DNA of 64,000 nucleotides from Sphingomonas aerolata (GCF_003046295.1 NZ_PZZN01000002.1:1-64000); one strand, 5' to 3'; shown: positions 35,842-46,089, numbered from the stretch's first letter. The notes: generated from the letters alone by a model not told the origin. Made by a program: numbers and translations.

Positions 35842-36840
35842 TTGAGCACGCCTACCTATGACGTCGTCGCGATCGGCAATGCCATCGTCGACATTCTGAG
35901 CACCGCCGACGACGCCTTCATCGCCGAGATCGGTGTCGCCAAGGGCTCGATGCAGCTGATGTTCTCGTCGGAAGAAGCCGATGCGCTCTACGCCAAGATG
36001 GGGCCGGGCATGGAAATCTCGGGCGGGTCGGCCGCCAACACCGTCGCCGGCGTCGCTGCGCTCGGCGGCAAGTGCGGTTTCATCGGCCAGGTCGCCGACG
36101 ACCAGCTCGGCCAGGTCTTCGCGCATGACGTCCGCAGCATCGGCATCGAGTTCGCGACCCCGGTCCGCGCTGGCGACCCGACCACCGGCCGCTGCCTGAT
36201 CTTCGTGACGCCCGATGGCCAGCGGACGATGAACACCTTCCTCGGCGCGGGCCAGTATCTGCCCGCCGCGGCGATCGACACCGCGATGATCGCCGACAGC
36301 GCGATCCTGTATCTCGAGGGCTATCTCTGGGATCCCGAAGAGCCGCGCGCCGCGATGCGCGCCGCGATCGATTGCGCACGCGGTGCAGGCCGCAAGGTCG
36401 CGTTCACGCTCAGCGACGTGTTCTGCATCTCGCGCCACGGCGGCGATTTCCGCCAGCTCCTGTCGGACGGCCTGATCGACATCCTGTTCGCCAATGAGAG
36501 CGAACTTGCGGCGCTTGCCGAGACCGAGGATTTCGACGCGGCGGTCGCGAAGATCTCGGCGCAGGTCCCGACCTTGGTCGTCACCCGCGGCGAACACGGC
36601 GCCTGCGCGATCCAGAACGGCACGCGCGCCGAAGTGAAGGCCGAGCCGATCGCCAAGGTCGTCGACACGACCGGCGCGGGCGACCTGTTCGCGGCGGGCT
36701 TCCTCCACGGCCAGGCACAGGGCCACGACCTTCACGCCTCGCTCAAGCTCGGTGCGGTCTGCGCGGCCGAGATCATCAGCCATGTCGGCGCCCGCCCGAT
36801 GGTCGACCTCAAGGCACTGGCCAGCAAGCATATCGGCTGA
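35842..36840 (+). CDS. adenosine kinase (PfkB family)
   Basis: 332 aa, TTG start at 35842 with GGAG 8 nt upstream. PfkB signatures: GGSAANTVAGVAALGG (~56) and DTTGAGDLFAAGFLHG (~273-288), the anion hole and catalytic Asp. The N-terminus YDVVAIGNAIVDILS is characteristic of the sphingomonad/rhizobial adenosine kinase group. It phosphorylates adenosine to AMP for purine salvage; other PfkB sugar kinases are less likely. Followed by a repeat and a terminator. Confidence 0.9.
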   Translation: MSTPTYDVVAIGNAIVDILSTADDAFIAEIGVAKGSMQLMFSSEEADALYAKMGPGMEISGGSAANTVAGVAALGGKCGFIGQVADDQLGQVFAHDVRSIGIEFATPVRAGDPTTGRCLIFVTPDGQRTMNTFLGAGQYLPAAAIDTAMIADSAILYLEGYLWDPEEPRAAMRAAIDCARGAGRKVAFTLSDVFCISRHGGDFRQLLSDGLIDILFANESELAALAETEDFDAAVAKISAQVPTLVVTRGEHGACAIQNGTRAEVKAEPIAKVVDTTGAGDLFAAGFLHGQAQGHDLHASLKLGAVCAAEIISHVGARPMVDLKALASKHIG

Positions 36841-36851
36841 CGAACCGAACC

Positions 36852-36946
36852 GTCATTCCCGCGGAGGCGGGAACCCATACTGGCCGGCCGCGCGATAGAC
36901 TCGCAACCGCTGGAGGATAGGGATCCCCGCCTTCGCGGGGATGACG
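36852..36946. repeat. REPIN-like inverted repeat, copy 1
   Basis: GTCATTCCCGCGGAGGCGGG at one end and CCCCGCCTTCGCGGGGATGAC at the other, separated by ~55 bp containing ACTGGCCGGCCG. Two palindromic REP units face each other. A related copy in opposite orientation lies at 39076-39171. Confidence 0.8.
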
Positions 36947-36963
36947 CCTTTGGAATTAGGCAC

Positions 36964-37003
36964 AAAAAAAGGGCCGCGGGAGTTTCCTCCCCCGGCCCTT
37001 TTT
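36964..37003. terminator. bidirectional intrinsic terminator
   Basis: AAAAAAAGGGCCGCGGGAG, loop TTTC, CTCCCCCGGCCCTTTTT. The GC stem (one mismatch) is flanked by A and T runs, so it works in both directions: it ends the adenosine kinase transcript and the permease transcript coming the other way. Confidence 0.9.
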
Positions 37004-37016
37004 GCTGCGTCCCGTC

Positions 37017-38552
37017 TCAGTGGCTGCCCGGGGGCGCCATGTCGATCGGCTCGCCGCCATCGGCCATCCCGCGCCCGAGATAGCTCTTGCGGTAGCCATA
37101 GAGGAAATAGATCACGAGGCCGACCGCGCCCCAGATCGGCAGCACCGCCATCGCTTCGTAGGGAAGCGAGAAATACAGCCCGATGCAGCCGACGATCGTC
37201 AGCGGCGCGACGATCCAGGCCGCCGGCGTGCGGAACGGACGATGCCGGTTCGGCTCGCGCTTGCGCAGGATCAGCAGTGCGATCGCGACCATCATGAACG
37301 CGTAGAGCGTGCCCGCATTGGCGATGTCCGCGAGCTGCCCGACCGGCAGGAACGCGGCGGCGAACGCGACGAACACGCCGGTGATTGCGGTGACGATGTG
37401 CGGCGTCTTCCACTTGGGATGCACGCGGCTGAGCACTTCGGGCAGCAGGCCGTCGCGGCTCATCACGAAGAAGATGCGCGTCTGGCCGAACATCAGGATC
37501 AGGATCACCGACGGCAGCGCGAGACCGGCGGCATAGCCCATCCAGTTGCCGACATTGGCATAGCCGACCTGACGCAGGACATGCGCCAGCGCCTCGTTCG
37601 AACAGACCAGCGCCTGCGCATTGGCGGGGATCAGGCAGGCGCGGGCGAGCTCGGCCGACCCGGTGGTGAACGGCACGCCGTCGGCGCCGAACAGCGGCTG
37701 TCCGCCGATCGTGCCGATCGCGCCCGCTGCGACCAGCATGTAGAACACGGTGCAGATGCCGAGCGAGGCGATCAGCCCGATCGGCACGTTGCGCTGCGGA
37801 TCCTTGGTCTCCTCGGCCGCGGTCGAGACCGCGTCGAAGCCGACATAGGCGAAGAAGATCGTCGCCGCCGCGCCGACCACGCCCAGCCCGTTGCTGCCGA
37901 GGATGCCGGTGGGGAGGAACGGCTCGAAATTAGCGCCATGCGTCTTGGGCAGCGTCAGCGCGACGAACGCGGTCAGCGCGACGACCTTGATCGTCACCAG
38001 CACCGCGTTGACGCGCGCGCTCTCGGTCGTGCCGATCATCAGCAGCCAGGTGATCAGCAGCGAGATGACGACCGCGGGCAGGTTGATGAACCCGCCCGGC
38101 ATGTACGGCCCGTGCGACAGCCAGGTCGGGAGTGTTATCCCGAACGTCTCGTGCAATATCGAGCCCGCGAAATAGCCGGACCAGCCGACCGACACGGCAC
38201 TCGCGGCCACCGCATATTCGAGGATCAGCGCCCATCCGACCGTCCAGGCGAGCAGCTCGCCCATGACCGAATAGGTGTAGGTATAGGCGGAGCCCGCGAC
38301 CGGGGCCATCGCCGCGATCTCGGCATAGCAGAGCGCGGCGACGACGCAGACCGCGCCGGCGACGACGAAGCTCAGGATCATGCCCGGCCCGGCCTTCTGC
38401 GCGGCGGCCGAGGTCAGCACGAAGATACCCGTGCCGATCACGCAACCGATGCCGAGCATGGTTAGCTGGAACGCGCCCAGCGATCGGTGGAGCGATTTCT
38501 TCTCCGCCGTCGCCAGAATGGCGTCCAGTGACTTAACGCGACCAAAAATCAA
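37017..38552 (-). CDS. APC family amino acid permease
   Basis: 511 aa with ~12-14 membrane helices. Start TTG 38552 (LIFGRVKSLDAIL) is preferred: GGGGG lies ~8 nt upstream and the family begins at this point; GTG 38588 would add 12 residues. Conserved APC features are GIGCVIGTGIF in helix 1, FFAYVGFDAVSTAAEETKDPQRNVP and FGQTRIFFVMSRDGLLP. It resembles the CAT/YfnA cationic amino acid transporters of the inner membrane. Substrate not determinable. Confidence 0.92.
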   Translation of the reverse strand: MIFGRVKSLDAILATAEKKSLHRSLGAFQLTMLGIGCVIGTGIFVLTSAAAQKAGPGMILSFVVAGAVCVVAALCYAEIAAMAPVAGSAYTYTYSVMGELLAWTVGWALILEYAVAASAVSVGWSGYFAGSILHETFGITLPTWLSHGPYMPGGFINLPAVVISLLITWLLMIGTTESARVNAVLVTIKVVALTAFVALTLPKTHGANFEPFLPTGILGSNGLGVVGAAATIFFAYVGFDAVSTAAEETKDPQRNVPIGLIASLGICTVFYMLVAAGAIGTIGGQPLFGADGVPFTTGSAELARACLIPANAQALVCSNEALAHVLRQVGYANVGNWMGYAAGLALPSVILILMFGQTRIFFVMSRDGLLPEVLSRVHPKWKTPHIVTAITGVFVAFAAAFLPVGQLADIANAGTLYAFMMVAIALLILRKREPNRHRPFRTPAAWIVAPLTIVGCIGLYFSLPYEAMAVLPIWGAVGLVIYFLYGYRKSYLGRGMADGGEPIDMAPPGSH

Positions 38553-38662
38553 TTCGGTTCCCCCCGGGGGTTGTGAGGGCCGGTTCACTGGCCCCCTTGC
38601 TCAAGCCGGGAAGCCTAATGGCAATTTTATTACGCGCAATCCTTTAGTGGCGGAAAGCCGCG

Positions 38663-39040
38663 CTATCCGGCCAGCATCGGGCCAAGCGGACGCCCGCCAA
38701 AGACATGAACGTGCAGATGCGGCACCTCCTGATGCCCGTGCTGGCCGATGTTCGCGAGCAGGCGATAGCCCGGCTCGACCAGCCCCGCGGCGCGCGCGAC
38801 CGTCCCGACCGCGCGGATGAACCCGGCGATCTCCGCATCGCCCGCACGCGCGGAGAAATCGTCCCACGAGACATAGGCGCCCTTGGGAATCACCAGCAGA
38901 TGCGTCGGCGCCTGCGGGTTGATGTCGTGGAACGCGATCGCGAAGTCGTCGTCATAGACGCGGTTCGACGGAATCTCGCCGCGCAGGATCTTCGCGAAGA
39001 TGTTCTGGTCGTCATAGGGTTGGGTGGCGTCGATCGGCAT
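38663..39040 (-). CDS. HIT family nucleotide-binding protein (HinT-like)
   Basis: 125 aa. The histidine triad HLHVHV is at 108-113; the N-terminal block IFAKILRGEIPSNRVYDDD and the middle PQAPTHLLVIPK are typical of HinT/PKCI purine nucleoside phosphoramidases. It lies downstream of hisE on the same strand, as in many alphaproteobacteria, with a REPIN between them. Confidence 0.95.
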   Translation of the reverse strand: MPIDATQPYDDQNIFAKILRGEIPSNRVYDDDFAIAFHDINPQAPTHLLVIPKGAYVSWDDFSARAGDAEIAGFIRAVGTVARAAGLVEPGYRLLANIGQHGHQEVPHLHVHVFGGRPLGPMLAG

Positions 39041-39075
39041 GGGGCTTGCTCCTTTCGGAGCATCCTACCAACCTT

Positions 39076-39171
39076 CGTCATCGCCGCGAAGGCGGGGATC
39101 CATATCCTCGGCGGATCACGATCCCGCGGCACGGCCAGCCAGTCCGGATACCCGCCTTCGCAGGAATGACG
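39076..39171. repeat. REPIN-like inverted repeat, copy 2
   Basis: CGTCATCGCCGCGAAGGCGGG at the left, CCCGCCTTCGCAGGAATGACG at the right. Its reverse complement lines up with the element at 36852-36946, sharing the internal ACTGGCyGGCCG and GAGGATAxGGATCCCCG stretches. It lies between hisE and the HIT gene. Confidence 0.8.
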
Positions 39172-39182
39172 GAGTTGGCGGG

Positions 39183-39503
39183 TCAGCCGGTCCGTGCGGC
39201 CTTCTCGACCAACCCGCCGACTCCTTCGCGCCGCTCAAGCTCGGCCCGCACATCGTCGAGGCTCAGCCCGGCGTCCGCCAGCAGCACCGCGAGATGGAAC
39301 ATCAGGTCGGCGGCTTCGGGGACGATGCTTGCCTCGTCGCCCGAACAGGCCGCGATCACCGTCTCGACCGCTTCCTCGCCGAGCTTCTGCGCGATCTTGG
39401 GGCGGCCGCGCGCGAACAGGCTGGCGGTGTAGGAGGTGTCGGCGGGCGAATCGCGGCGCGCGCGGATGGTCGCCTCCAGGCGGTCGAAAACGGGGTCTGC
39501 CAT
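39183..39503 (-). CDS. hisE: phosphoribosyl-ATP pyrophosphatase
   Basis: 106 aa, the usual length for stand-alone HisE. Conserved all-helical MazG-like core: SYTASLFARGRPKIAQKLGEEAVE with the metal-binding Glu residues, then EAADLMFHLAVLLAD. It catalyses step 2 of histidine synthesis (PR-ATP to PR-AMP plus PPi). Start ATG 39503. It is the last his gene of the operon. Confidence 0.95.
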   Translation of the reverse strand: MADPVFDRLEATIRARRDSPADTSYTASLFARGRPKIAQKLGEEAVETVIAACSGDEASIVPEAADLMFHLAVLLADAGLSLDDVRAELERREGVGGLVEKAARTG

Positions 39504-39535
39504 GCCGCGCGTGCTGACGCAGGCGCGCGGGCGGG

Positions 39536-39712
39536 TCAATCCTTTGCGCGCGGCGGCCGCTTCAGGAACCGCTTGCGCAGCGCGCGGCGGACCAGCCAGA
39601 CGCCGATCGCGGCGACCGCGAACAGCGCGATGTCCGACGCTTCGGGGCCGGTGCGCGGATGCACCACGCCGCTATGCCCCGACTGCACCGCGACCAGCGG
39701 CAGCGTCGCCAT
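39536..39712 (-). CDS. small one-helix membrane protein within the his operon
   Basis: 58 aa: MATLPLVAVQSGHSG at the start, a hydrophobic helix (~33-47, IALFAVAAIGVWLV) and a strongly basic tail (RRALRKRFLKRPPRAKD). ATG 39712 lies 5 bp after the hisF stop and the stop (39536) is 32 bp before the hisE start. Codon choice has the same GC-rich third positions as its neighbours. Family not recognised; probably a tail-in membrane peptide co-transcribed with hisF and hisE. Confidence 0.6.
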   Translation of the reverse strand: MATLPLVAVQSGHSGVVHPRTGPEASDIALFAVAAIGVWLVRRALRKRFLKRPPRAKD

Positions 39713-39717
39713 GCCGG

Positions 39718-40491
39718 TCAGGCCGACCGCAAGGGGGTCCGCACCGGGATCCCCGCAGCCGCCAGCGCGGCATGCGCGTCGCCGATCGACGCCTGGCCGA
39801 AATGGAAGATCGATGCGGCCAGCACCGCGCTCGCATGCCCGTCGCGGATCCCGGCGACCAGATCGTCGAGCCCGCCGACCCCGCCGCTCGCCACGACGGG
39901 CACCGCCACGCGGTCGGCGATCGCGCGGATCAGCGCGAGGTCATAGCCGCTGCGCGTCCCGTCGCGGTCCATCGAGGTCACCAGCAGCTCCCCGGCGCCG
40001 AGGTCGGCGAGCTTCACCGCATGCGCGATCGCGTCGATCCCGGTCGCGCGCCGGCCGCCATGCGTGAACACCTCCCAGCCTTCGCCCGAGCGCCGCGCAT
40101 CGACGCTCGCGACGCAGCACTGGCTGCCGAAACGTTCGGCGATATCGGCGACGAGTTCGGGCCGCTCGACCGCGGCGGAATTGACCGCGACCTTGTCCGC
40201 GCCCGCCAGCAACAGCGCGCGCGCATCGTCCGCGGTCCGCACGCCGCCGCCGACCGTCAGCGGCATGAAGCACACCGCGGCGGTCCGCCGCACGACGTCG
40301 AGGATCGTGCCCCGGCCCTCATGGCTCGCGCCGATATCGAGAAAGCACAATTCGTCCGCCCCGGCGGCATCATAGGCGCGCGCCTGCTCGACCGGATCGC
40401 CCGCGTCGCGCAGCTCGACGAAGTTCACGCCCTTCACGACGCGGCCATCGGCGACGTCGAGACACGGGATCACGCGTGCGCGGACGGTCAT
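39718..40491 (-). CDS. hisF: imidazole glycerol phosphate synthase, cyclase subunit
   Basis: 257 aa TIM barrel. The N-terminus [22 protein letters not shown] carries the catalytic Asp, and the second Asp is in [13 protein letters not shown]. Phosphate-binding loops VGGGVRT and ASGGVGG are present. With HisH it makes IGP and AICAR from PRFAR and ammonia. An inverted-repeat element separates it from hisA upstream. Confidence 0.97.
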   Translation of the reverse strand: MTVRARVIPCLDVADGRVVKGVNFVELRDAGDPVEQARAYDAAGADELCFLDIGASHEGRGTILDVVRRTAAVCFMPLTVGGGVRTADDARALLLAGADKVAVNSAAVERPELVADIAERFGSQCCVASVDARRSGEGWEVFTHGGRRATGIDAIAHAVKLADLGAGELLVTSMDRDGTRSGYDLALIRAIADRVAVPVVASGGVGGLDDLVAGIRDGHASAVLAASIFHFGQASIGDAHAALAAAGIPVRTPLRSA

Positions 40492-40509
40492 GCGGGGTCT
40501 CGAAGAAGT

Positions 40510-40718
40510 GGTTCACGCGGAGACGCGGAGACGCGGAGACGCGGCGAAGCCGCGAGGAAAACGATCTCGCGCAGAGGCGCAGAGAACGCAGAGAAGCTCG
40601 TGCGGGCAGCAGCGTGTAGGATTTCATCGCCTGCGAGGATGGAGGGACCGCTGACGCGGTCGGCTCTGCGTCTCTGCGCGAAACCACTATCTCCGCGTCT
40701 CCGCGTCTCCGCGTGACC
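40510..40718. repeat. ~209-bp inverted-repeat element with GCGGAGAC tandem arms
   Basis: The left arm holds three tandem copies of ACGCGGAG (from ~40515); the right arm (40690-40715) has the reverse complement, CTCCGCGT repeated. Inner arms also pair: CGCGCAGAGGCGCAGAGA (~40568) and TCTGCGTCTCTGCGCG (~40665-40680). The RNA would fold into a long branched hairpin. It fills nearly all of the hisA-hisF gap. No coding sequence; a non-autonomous mobile or REP-type repeat is likely. Confidence 0.8.
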
Positions 40719-40720
40719 CC

Positions 40721-41455
40721 TCATGCCGCCTTCGCCACGCTCAACGCCGCCGCAAGATCGAGCCGCCCGTCGTACAACGCACGCCCCGTGATCACGCCCT
40801 CGACCCCGTCCCGCACATGCAAGGCGAGCACGTGGATCTCGGCGATCCCCTTGACCCCGCCGCTCGCGATCACCGGAATGTCGACCGACCGCGCCAGGTC
40901 GACCGTCGCCTCGACGTTGCAGCCCTTCAGCATCCCGTCGCGCCCCACGTCCGTGAACAGCAACGACGCCACCCCCGCATCCTCGAACCGGCGCGCGAGA
41001 TCGACCGCGCTGGTGGTCGAGACGTCGGCCCAGCCCTTGGTCGCGACCATGCCGTCCTTCGCATCGACCGCGACGACGATCCCGCCGGGGAAATCCTTCG
41101 CCACGCCGCGCACGAAGTCGGGATCCTCGAGCGCCGCGGTGCCGATCACGACCCGCGACACGCCCAGATCGAACCAGCCCTCGACATTGGCACGCGTGCG
41201 GATCCCGCCGCCGAGCTGCACATGCCCCGGAAATTGCGAAACGATCGCGCGCACCGCGTCGCCATTGACCGACGCGCCCGCAAACGCGCCGTCGAGATCG
41301 ACGACGTGCAGATACTCGGCACCGGCGCTCGCGAACAGCATCGCCTGCGCCGCGGGATCGTCGCCATAGACGGTCGCGCGGTCCATATCGCCCTCGGCGA
41401 GGCGGACGACTTGCCCTGCCTTGAGGTCGATCGCGGGGAAAACGATAAGGCTCAC
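40721..41455 (-). CDS. hisA: ProFAR isomerase (HisA)
   Basis: 244 aa TIM barrel, half-barrel repeat related to HisF. Catalytic Asp in FPAIDLKAGQVVRLAEGD and Thr/Asp in LFTDVGRDGMLKG; phosphate loops LGGGIRT and ASGGVKG. Start GTG 41455 overlaps the hisH stop as GTGA, so this start is preferred over an upstream GTG at 41464. Step 4 of histidine synthesis. Confidence 0.96.
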   Translation of the reverse strand: MSLIVFPAIDLKAGQVVRLAEGDMDRATVYGDDPAAQAMLFASAGAEYLHVVDLDGAFAGASVNGDAVRAIVSQFPGHVQLGGGIRTRANVEGWFDLGVSRVVIGTAALEDPDFVRGVAKDFPGGIVVAVDAKDGMVATKGWADVSTTSAVDLARRFEDAGVASLLFTDVGRDGMLKGCNVEATVDLARSVDIPVIASGGVKGIAEIHVLALHVRDGVEGVITGRALYDGRLDLAAALSVAKAA

Positions 41456-42057
41456 GGCCGCCACTCCAGAAAACGTTCGAGCAAGGCCAGGCCGTAGCGC
41501 TGGCTCTTCTCAGGATGAAATTGCACGCCGATCATCGTGTCGCGGCCGATCGCCGCGGTGACGGGGCCGGCGTGATCGGTGGTTGCGAGCACGTCGGCGC
41601 CTTCAAACGCGAAGCTGTGCAGGAAATAGGCCTCGCCCGGCGCGATCAGCGGATGCGCGGTCGCCGGCACGACGTCGTTCCAGCCCATATGCGGCACCTT
41701 CGCGTCCATCGTCCCCGGCTCGAGCCGTCGAACGCGCCCCGGCACCCAGCCGAGCCCGGCATGCGTCCCCATTTCCTCGCCCGCGTCCGCCATCAGCTGC
41801 ATGCCGACGCAGATGCCGAGGAACGGCGCGCCCTCGTCCCGCACGCGGCGGTTCAGCGCCTCGACCATCCCCGGCACCGCGCGCAACGCCGCCGCGCATG
41901 CGCCATACGCGCCGACGCCGGGCAGCACGATCCGGTCCGCTTTCGCAACGACGTCCGCGTCGGCGGTGACGATCAGGTCGCTACAGCCCGCGGTGCGCAG
42001 CGCGTTCTCGACCGAATGCAGGTTCCCCGCGCCGTAATCGATCAGCGCGAGCGTCAC
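41452..42057 (-). CDS. hisH: imidazole glycerol phosphate synthase, glutaminase subunit
   Basis: 201 aa class I glutamine amidotransferase: nucleophile Cys in [11 protein letters not shown], catalytic His and Glu in [10 protein letters not shown], and [16 protein letters not shown] at the N-terminus. It supplies ammonia to HisF. GTG start 42057 overlaps the hisB stop (GTGA), so translation is coupled. Confidence 0.96.
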   Translation of the reverse strand: MTLALIDYGAGNLHSVENALRTAGCSDLIVTADADVVAKADRIVLPGVGAYGACAAALRAVPGMVEALNRRVRDEGAPFLGICVGMQLMADAGEEMGTHAGLGWVPGRVRRLEPGTMDAKVPHMGWNDVVPATAHPLIAPGEAYFLHSFAFEGADVLATTDHAGPVTAAIGRDTMIGVQFHPEKSQRYGLALLERFLEWRP

Positions 42058-42641
42058 AGTATCCCCTTGGTCGACGGGATCGCGTCGGCCTTGCGCGGGT
42101 CGATCTCGATCGCGGTGCGCAGTGCGCGCGCGACGCCCTTGAACGCGGCCTCGGCGATATGGTGGTTGTTGGTGCCGTACAGCGTCTCGACGTGCAGCGT
42201 GATGCCCGCCGCCTGCGCGAAGCTGTGGAAGAAATGCTCGAACATCTCGGTGTCCATGCCGCCCAACCGGCTCTGCGAGAACAGGTCCTTCCAGACGAGC
42301 CAGGGACGGCCGGAGATATCGAGCGCCACCCGCGTGAGAGTCTCGTCCATCGGCGACAGCGCATCGCCGTAGCGCGCGATGCCGCGCTTGTCGCCGAGCG
42401 CCTGCGCGAACGCCTGGCCGATCGCGATGCCGGTATCCTCGACGGTGTGATGCTCGTCGATATGCAGGTCGCCCTTGGTGCGGACGTGCAGGTCGATCAG
42501 CGAATGGCGCGAGAGCTGTTCGAGCATGTGGTCGAAGAAGCCGACGCCGGTCTCGACGTCGTAAACGCCGGTCCCGTCGAGGTTGATGGTGACGTCGATC
42601 GCCGTCTCGGCGGTGGAGCGGGAAATCGTGGCGGTGCGCAT
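42054..42641 (-). CDS. hisB: imidazoleglycerol-phosphate dehydratase
   Basis: 195 aa, the monofunctional form (no histidinol phosphatase domain). The two manganese-binding HHxxE-type motifs are [14 protein letters not shown] and [12 protein letters not shown]. Start ATG 42641 with GGAGG just upstream; the longer reading adds unrelated sequence. First gene of the his operon hisB-hisH-hisA-hisF-(58 aa)-hisE, divergent from sspB. Confidence 0.97.
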   Translation of the reverse strand: MRTATISRSTAETAIDVTINLDGTGVYDVETGVGFFDHMLEQLSRHSLIDLHVRTKGDLHIDEHHTVEDTGIAIGQAFAQALGDKRGIARYGDALSPMDETLTRVALDISGRPWLVWKDLFSQSRLGGMDTEMFEHFFHSFAQAAGITLHVETLYGTNNHHIAEAAFKGVARALRTAIEIDPRKADAIPSTKGIL

Positions 42642-42712
42642 GCCACCTCCCATAACGTGCGCCACGACGCATGCAATCTTGACCACGATCCGAATACCGC
42701 TACCCAAGGGGA

Positions 42713-43198
42713 ATGAGTGATGGACTGCCCGATAGCCTGATTCCGTACGACGAGATCGTGCAAGAAGCCCTGCGTGCCGTCGTCGGCCGCGTGCTCGGTT
42801 CCGTGTCGGAGGCCGGCGGGCTTCCCGGCGAGCATCATTTCTACATCACCTTCAAGACGCAGGCGCCCGGCGTCGACATCCCCAAGCGGCTGATCGAACG
42901 TTTCCCGGACGAGATGACGATCGTCATGCAGAACCGCTACTGGGACCTCGTCGTCGACGACGAGCGCTTCTCGATCGGCCTGTCGTTCAACCAGGTCCCG
43001 TCGAAGCTGGTCATCCCCTATTCGGCGATCACCGCATTCCAGGATCCCGCGGTCAGCTTCGAACTGCGCTTCCAGGCGCAGGAAGGCGCGGACGAGTCGC
43101 TCGGCGAGCATGACCCGGCCGAGAATGACGGCCCGACCGCGGTGCCGATTGAAGACGGCTCGAACGTCGTCGCCGTGGATTTCAAGCGGAAGAAGTGA
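42713..43198 (+). CDS. sspB: SspB-like ClpXP adaptor
   Basis: 161 aa. The N-terminal ~115 residues form the SspB fold ([60 protein letters not shown]). They are followed by a flexible acidic linker and a basic tail [10 protein letters not shown], the ClpX-docking XB motif. It delivers ssrA-tagged proteins to ClpXP. AAGGGGA precedes ATG 42713. Confidence 0.93.
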   Translation: MSDGLPDSLIPYDEIVQEALRAVVGRVLGSVSEAGGLPGEHHFYITFKTQAPGVDIPKRLIERFPDEMTIVMQNRYWDLVVDDERFSIGLSFNQVPSKLVIPYSAITAFQDPAVSFELRFQAQEGADESLGEHDPAENDGPTAVPIEDGSNVVAVDFKRKK

Positions 43199-43208
43199 GC
43201 TGGAGCGA

Positions 43209-43232
43209 GGCGATCAGGCAAAGCTGATCGCC
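43209..43232 (+). terminator. hairpin after sspB
   Basis: Perfect 9-bp stem GGCGATCAG/CTGATCGCC with loop GCAAAG, 10 bp after the sspB stop. No T run follows. Confidence 0.45.
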
Positions 43233-43280
43233 GGTCGCAAAGCGACGCGAACGGCCGGCCGACGCGCACCGCGCGGTCGA

Positions 43281-43305
43281 CGACATGGGATTTACTCCCA
43301 TGTCG
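43281..43305. terminator. hairpin between sspB and fumC
   Basis: Perfect 10-bp stem CGACATGGGA/TCCCATGTCG around a TTTAC loop, followed by a short REP-like stretch GCCGCCATACCGGAAC/GCCCGGCATGACGGC (to ~43352). Could block read-through or stabilise RNA ends. Confidence 0.45.
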
Positions 43306-43363
43306 GGCTTCTGCTGTACGCCGCCATACCGGAACAAGCCCGGCATGACGGCGTAGGTAGGCT

Positions 43364-44755
<1,392 letters not shown>

Positions 44756-44773
44756 CGCTTCCCCACCCTGAAA

Positions 44774-44844
44774 CCGTTCGTGCTGAGCGAAGTCGAAGCA
44801 CCGTCGCTTGCGGCACACCCTTCGACGTCGCTCAGGGCGAACGG
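44774..44844. repeat. inverted repeat, GTTCGTGCTGAGC family
   Basis: CCGTTCGTGCTGAGCGAAG and CGTCGCTCAGGGCGAACGG pair across ~25 bp, with further GTCGAAG/CTTCGAC pairing. A different REP family from those at 36.8 and 39.1 kb; lies right after fumC. Confidence 0.7.
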
Positions 44845-44920
44845 ACGGGGGAGGGGCGCACCTGCGGGGAACCCAAACGCGGTTCGCGCGCTAACCCGCC
44901 ACACGCGAAGGAGAAATTAC

Positions 44921-45133
44921 GTGGGCGCAACGACCATAGGCGCGCTGATCGGCGCAGGCATCGACTCGCTCAGCGGCGATGACGGCAATGCGGACGGCGC
45001 GATCATCGGTGCGGTCACCGCCAACGTGCTCAAGATCGTCGTGCCGCTGGCCGTGACCTACGCGATCGGCTGGGCGGTGTTGCGCGGTGCAGCGGAACTC
45101 AAGGACCAGGTTTTCGGAGAGGTTAAGTCATGA
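44921..45133 (+). CDS. hypothetical small membrane protein
   Basis: 70 aa from GTG 44921, with GAAGGAG 8 nt upstream deciding the start. A glycine-rich first half (GALIGAGIDSLSGDDGNADGAIIGA) precedes a hydrophobic helix (~35-55) and a short amphipathic end. The stop overlaps the next start (ATGA at 45130). Family unknown to me. Confidence 0.65.
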   Translation: MGATTIGALIGAGIDSLSGDDGNADGAIIGAVTANVLKIVVPLAVTYAIGWAVLRGAAELKDQVFGEVKS

Positions 45134-45333
45134 TCGGACGTATCATCAGTGCATTGGTTGGCCGCGAAATGGGTCGGCGCAGCGGCGGCAGCGGCGGCAC
45201 CTCAGGTGCGGTCAAGGGCGTGGTCGCGATGAGCGTGCTGCGTCGCATGGGCCCGCTCGGCATGATCCTCGGCGGCGGCTATGCTGCCAAGAAGGCGTAT
45301 GACCGCAACCGGGCACGCAAGTCGGGCTACTGA
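45130..45333 (+). CDS. hypothetical small glycine-rich membrane-associated protein
   Basis: 67 aa: basic N-terminus (MIGRIISALVGREMGRRSGG), a helix ~28-50 (VKGVVAMSVLRRMGPLGMIL) and a basic tail. Coupled to the preceding 70-aa gene by a 4-bp overlap, so the two probably work together. Function unknown. Confidence 0.65.
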   Translation: MIGRIISALVGREMGRRSGGSGGTSGAVKGVVAMSVLRRMGPLGMILGGGYAAKKAYDRNRARKSGY

Positions 45334-45405
45334 TCCGCCGCCAGAATGACACGCGCGGGCTGTGCATGGGTTGACGCCCATGCGCAGTCCGCGGCAAGGG
45401 CGCGC

Positions 45406-46056
45406 ATGCCCCACACACTTCCGTCCGACCCGCATGGTTTCCGTCGCCGCGGCGTCCTGTTCGTCCTGTCCTCGCCATCGGGCGCCGGCAAGTCGACGAT
45501 CGCGCGCCGATTGCTCGCCGACGAGCATGAGCTGGAGATGTCGGTCTCGGTGACGACCCGCGCGATGCGACCGGGCGAAGTCGACGGCAAGGACTATCAT
45601 TTCACCGATCTCGAGGGCTTTCGCGACATGGTCGCGAAGGACGAATTCCTCGAATGGGCCCACGTCTTCAACCACCGCTACGGCACCCCGCGCGCGCAGG
45701 TCGAGGAGATGCTGGCGGCCGGCAAGGACGTGCTGTTCGACATCGACTGGCAGGGCGCGCAGCAGCTGTTCCAGATCGCGGGCGGCGACGTCGTCCGCGT
45801 CTTCATATTCCCGCCGTCGATGGAGGAACTCCACCGCCGCCTCACCAGCCGCGGCACCGACTCGACCGAAGTGATCGACGCCCGCATGTCGCGCGCCGCG
45901 AACGAGGTCAGCCACTGGGACGGCTATGATTACGTCCTGGTCAATGACGACGTCGACAGCTGCATCCGCGGCGTGAAGACGATCCTTGCCGCCGAACGCC
46001 TCAAGCGTTCGCGCCAGACCGGCCTGATCGGCTTCATCCGCCGCCTGACGCGCTGA
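45406..46056 (+). CDS. gmk: guanylate kinase
   Basis: 216 aa. P-loop SSPSGAGKST at 22-31; GMP-binding block SVSVTTRAMRPGEVDGKDYHF and the lid region follow. It converts GMP to GDP with ATP. Start ATG 45406 gives the normal family N-terminus; an earlier in-frame start at 45346 adds residues with no similarity and no ribosome site. Confidence 0.97.
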   Translation: MPHTLPSDPHGFRRRGVLFVLSSPSGAGKSTIARRLLADEHELEMSVSVTTRAMRPGEVDGKDYHFTDLEGFRDMVAKDEFLEWAHVFNHRYGTPRAQVEEMLAAGKDVLFDIDWQGAQQLFQIAGGDVVRVFIFPPSMEELHRRLTSRGTDSTEVIDARMSRAANEVSHWDGYDYVLVNDDVDSCIRGVKTILAAERLKRSRQTGLIGFIRRLTR

Positions 46057-46062
46057 CCCCCC

Positions 46063-46089
46063 GTCATCCTGGATCGAGTCCAGGATGAC
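46063..46089. terminator. hairpin between gmk and the ATP12 gene
   Basis: Perfect 11-bp stem GTCATCCTGGA/TCCAGGATGAC around TCGAG, 7 bp beyond each of two convergent stop codons. It also fits the GTCATCCTG REP family seen at 56 kb. Confidence 0.6.
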
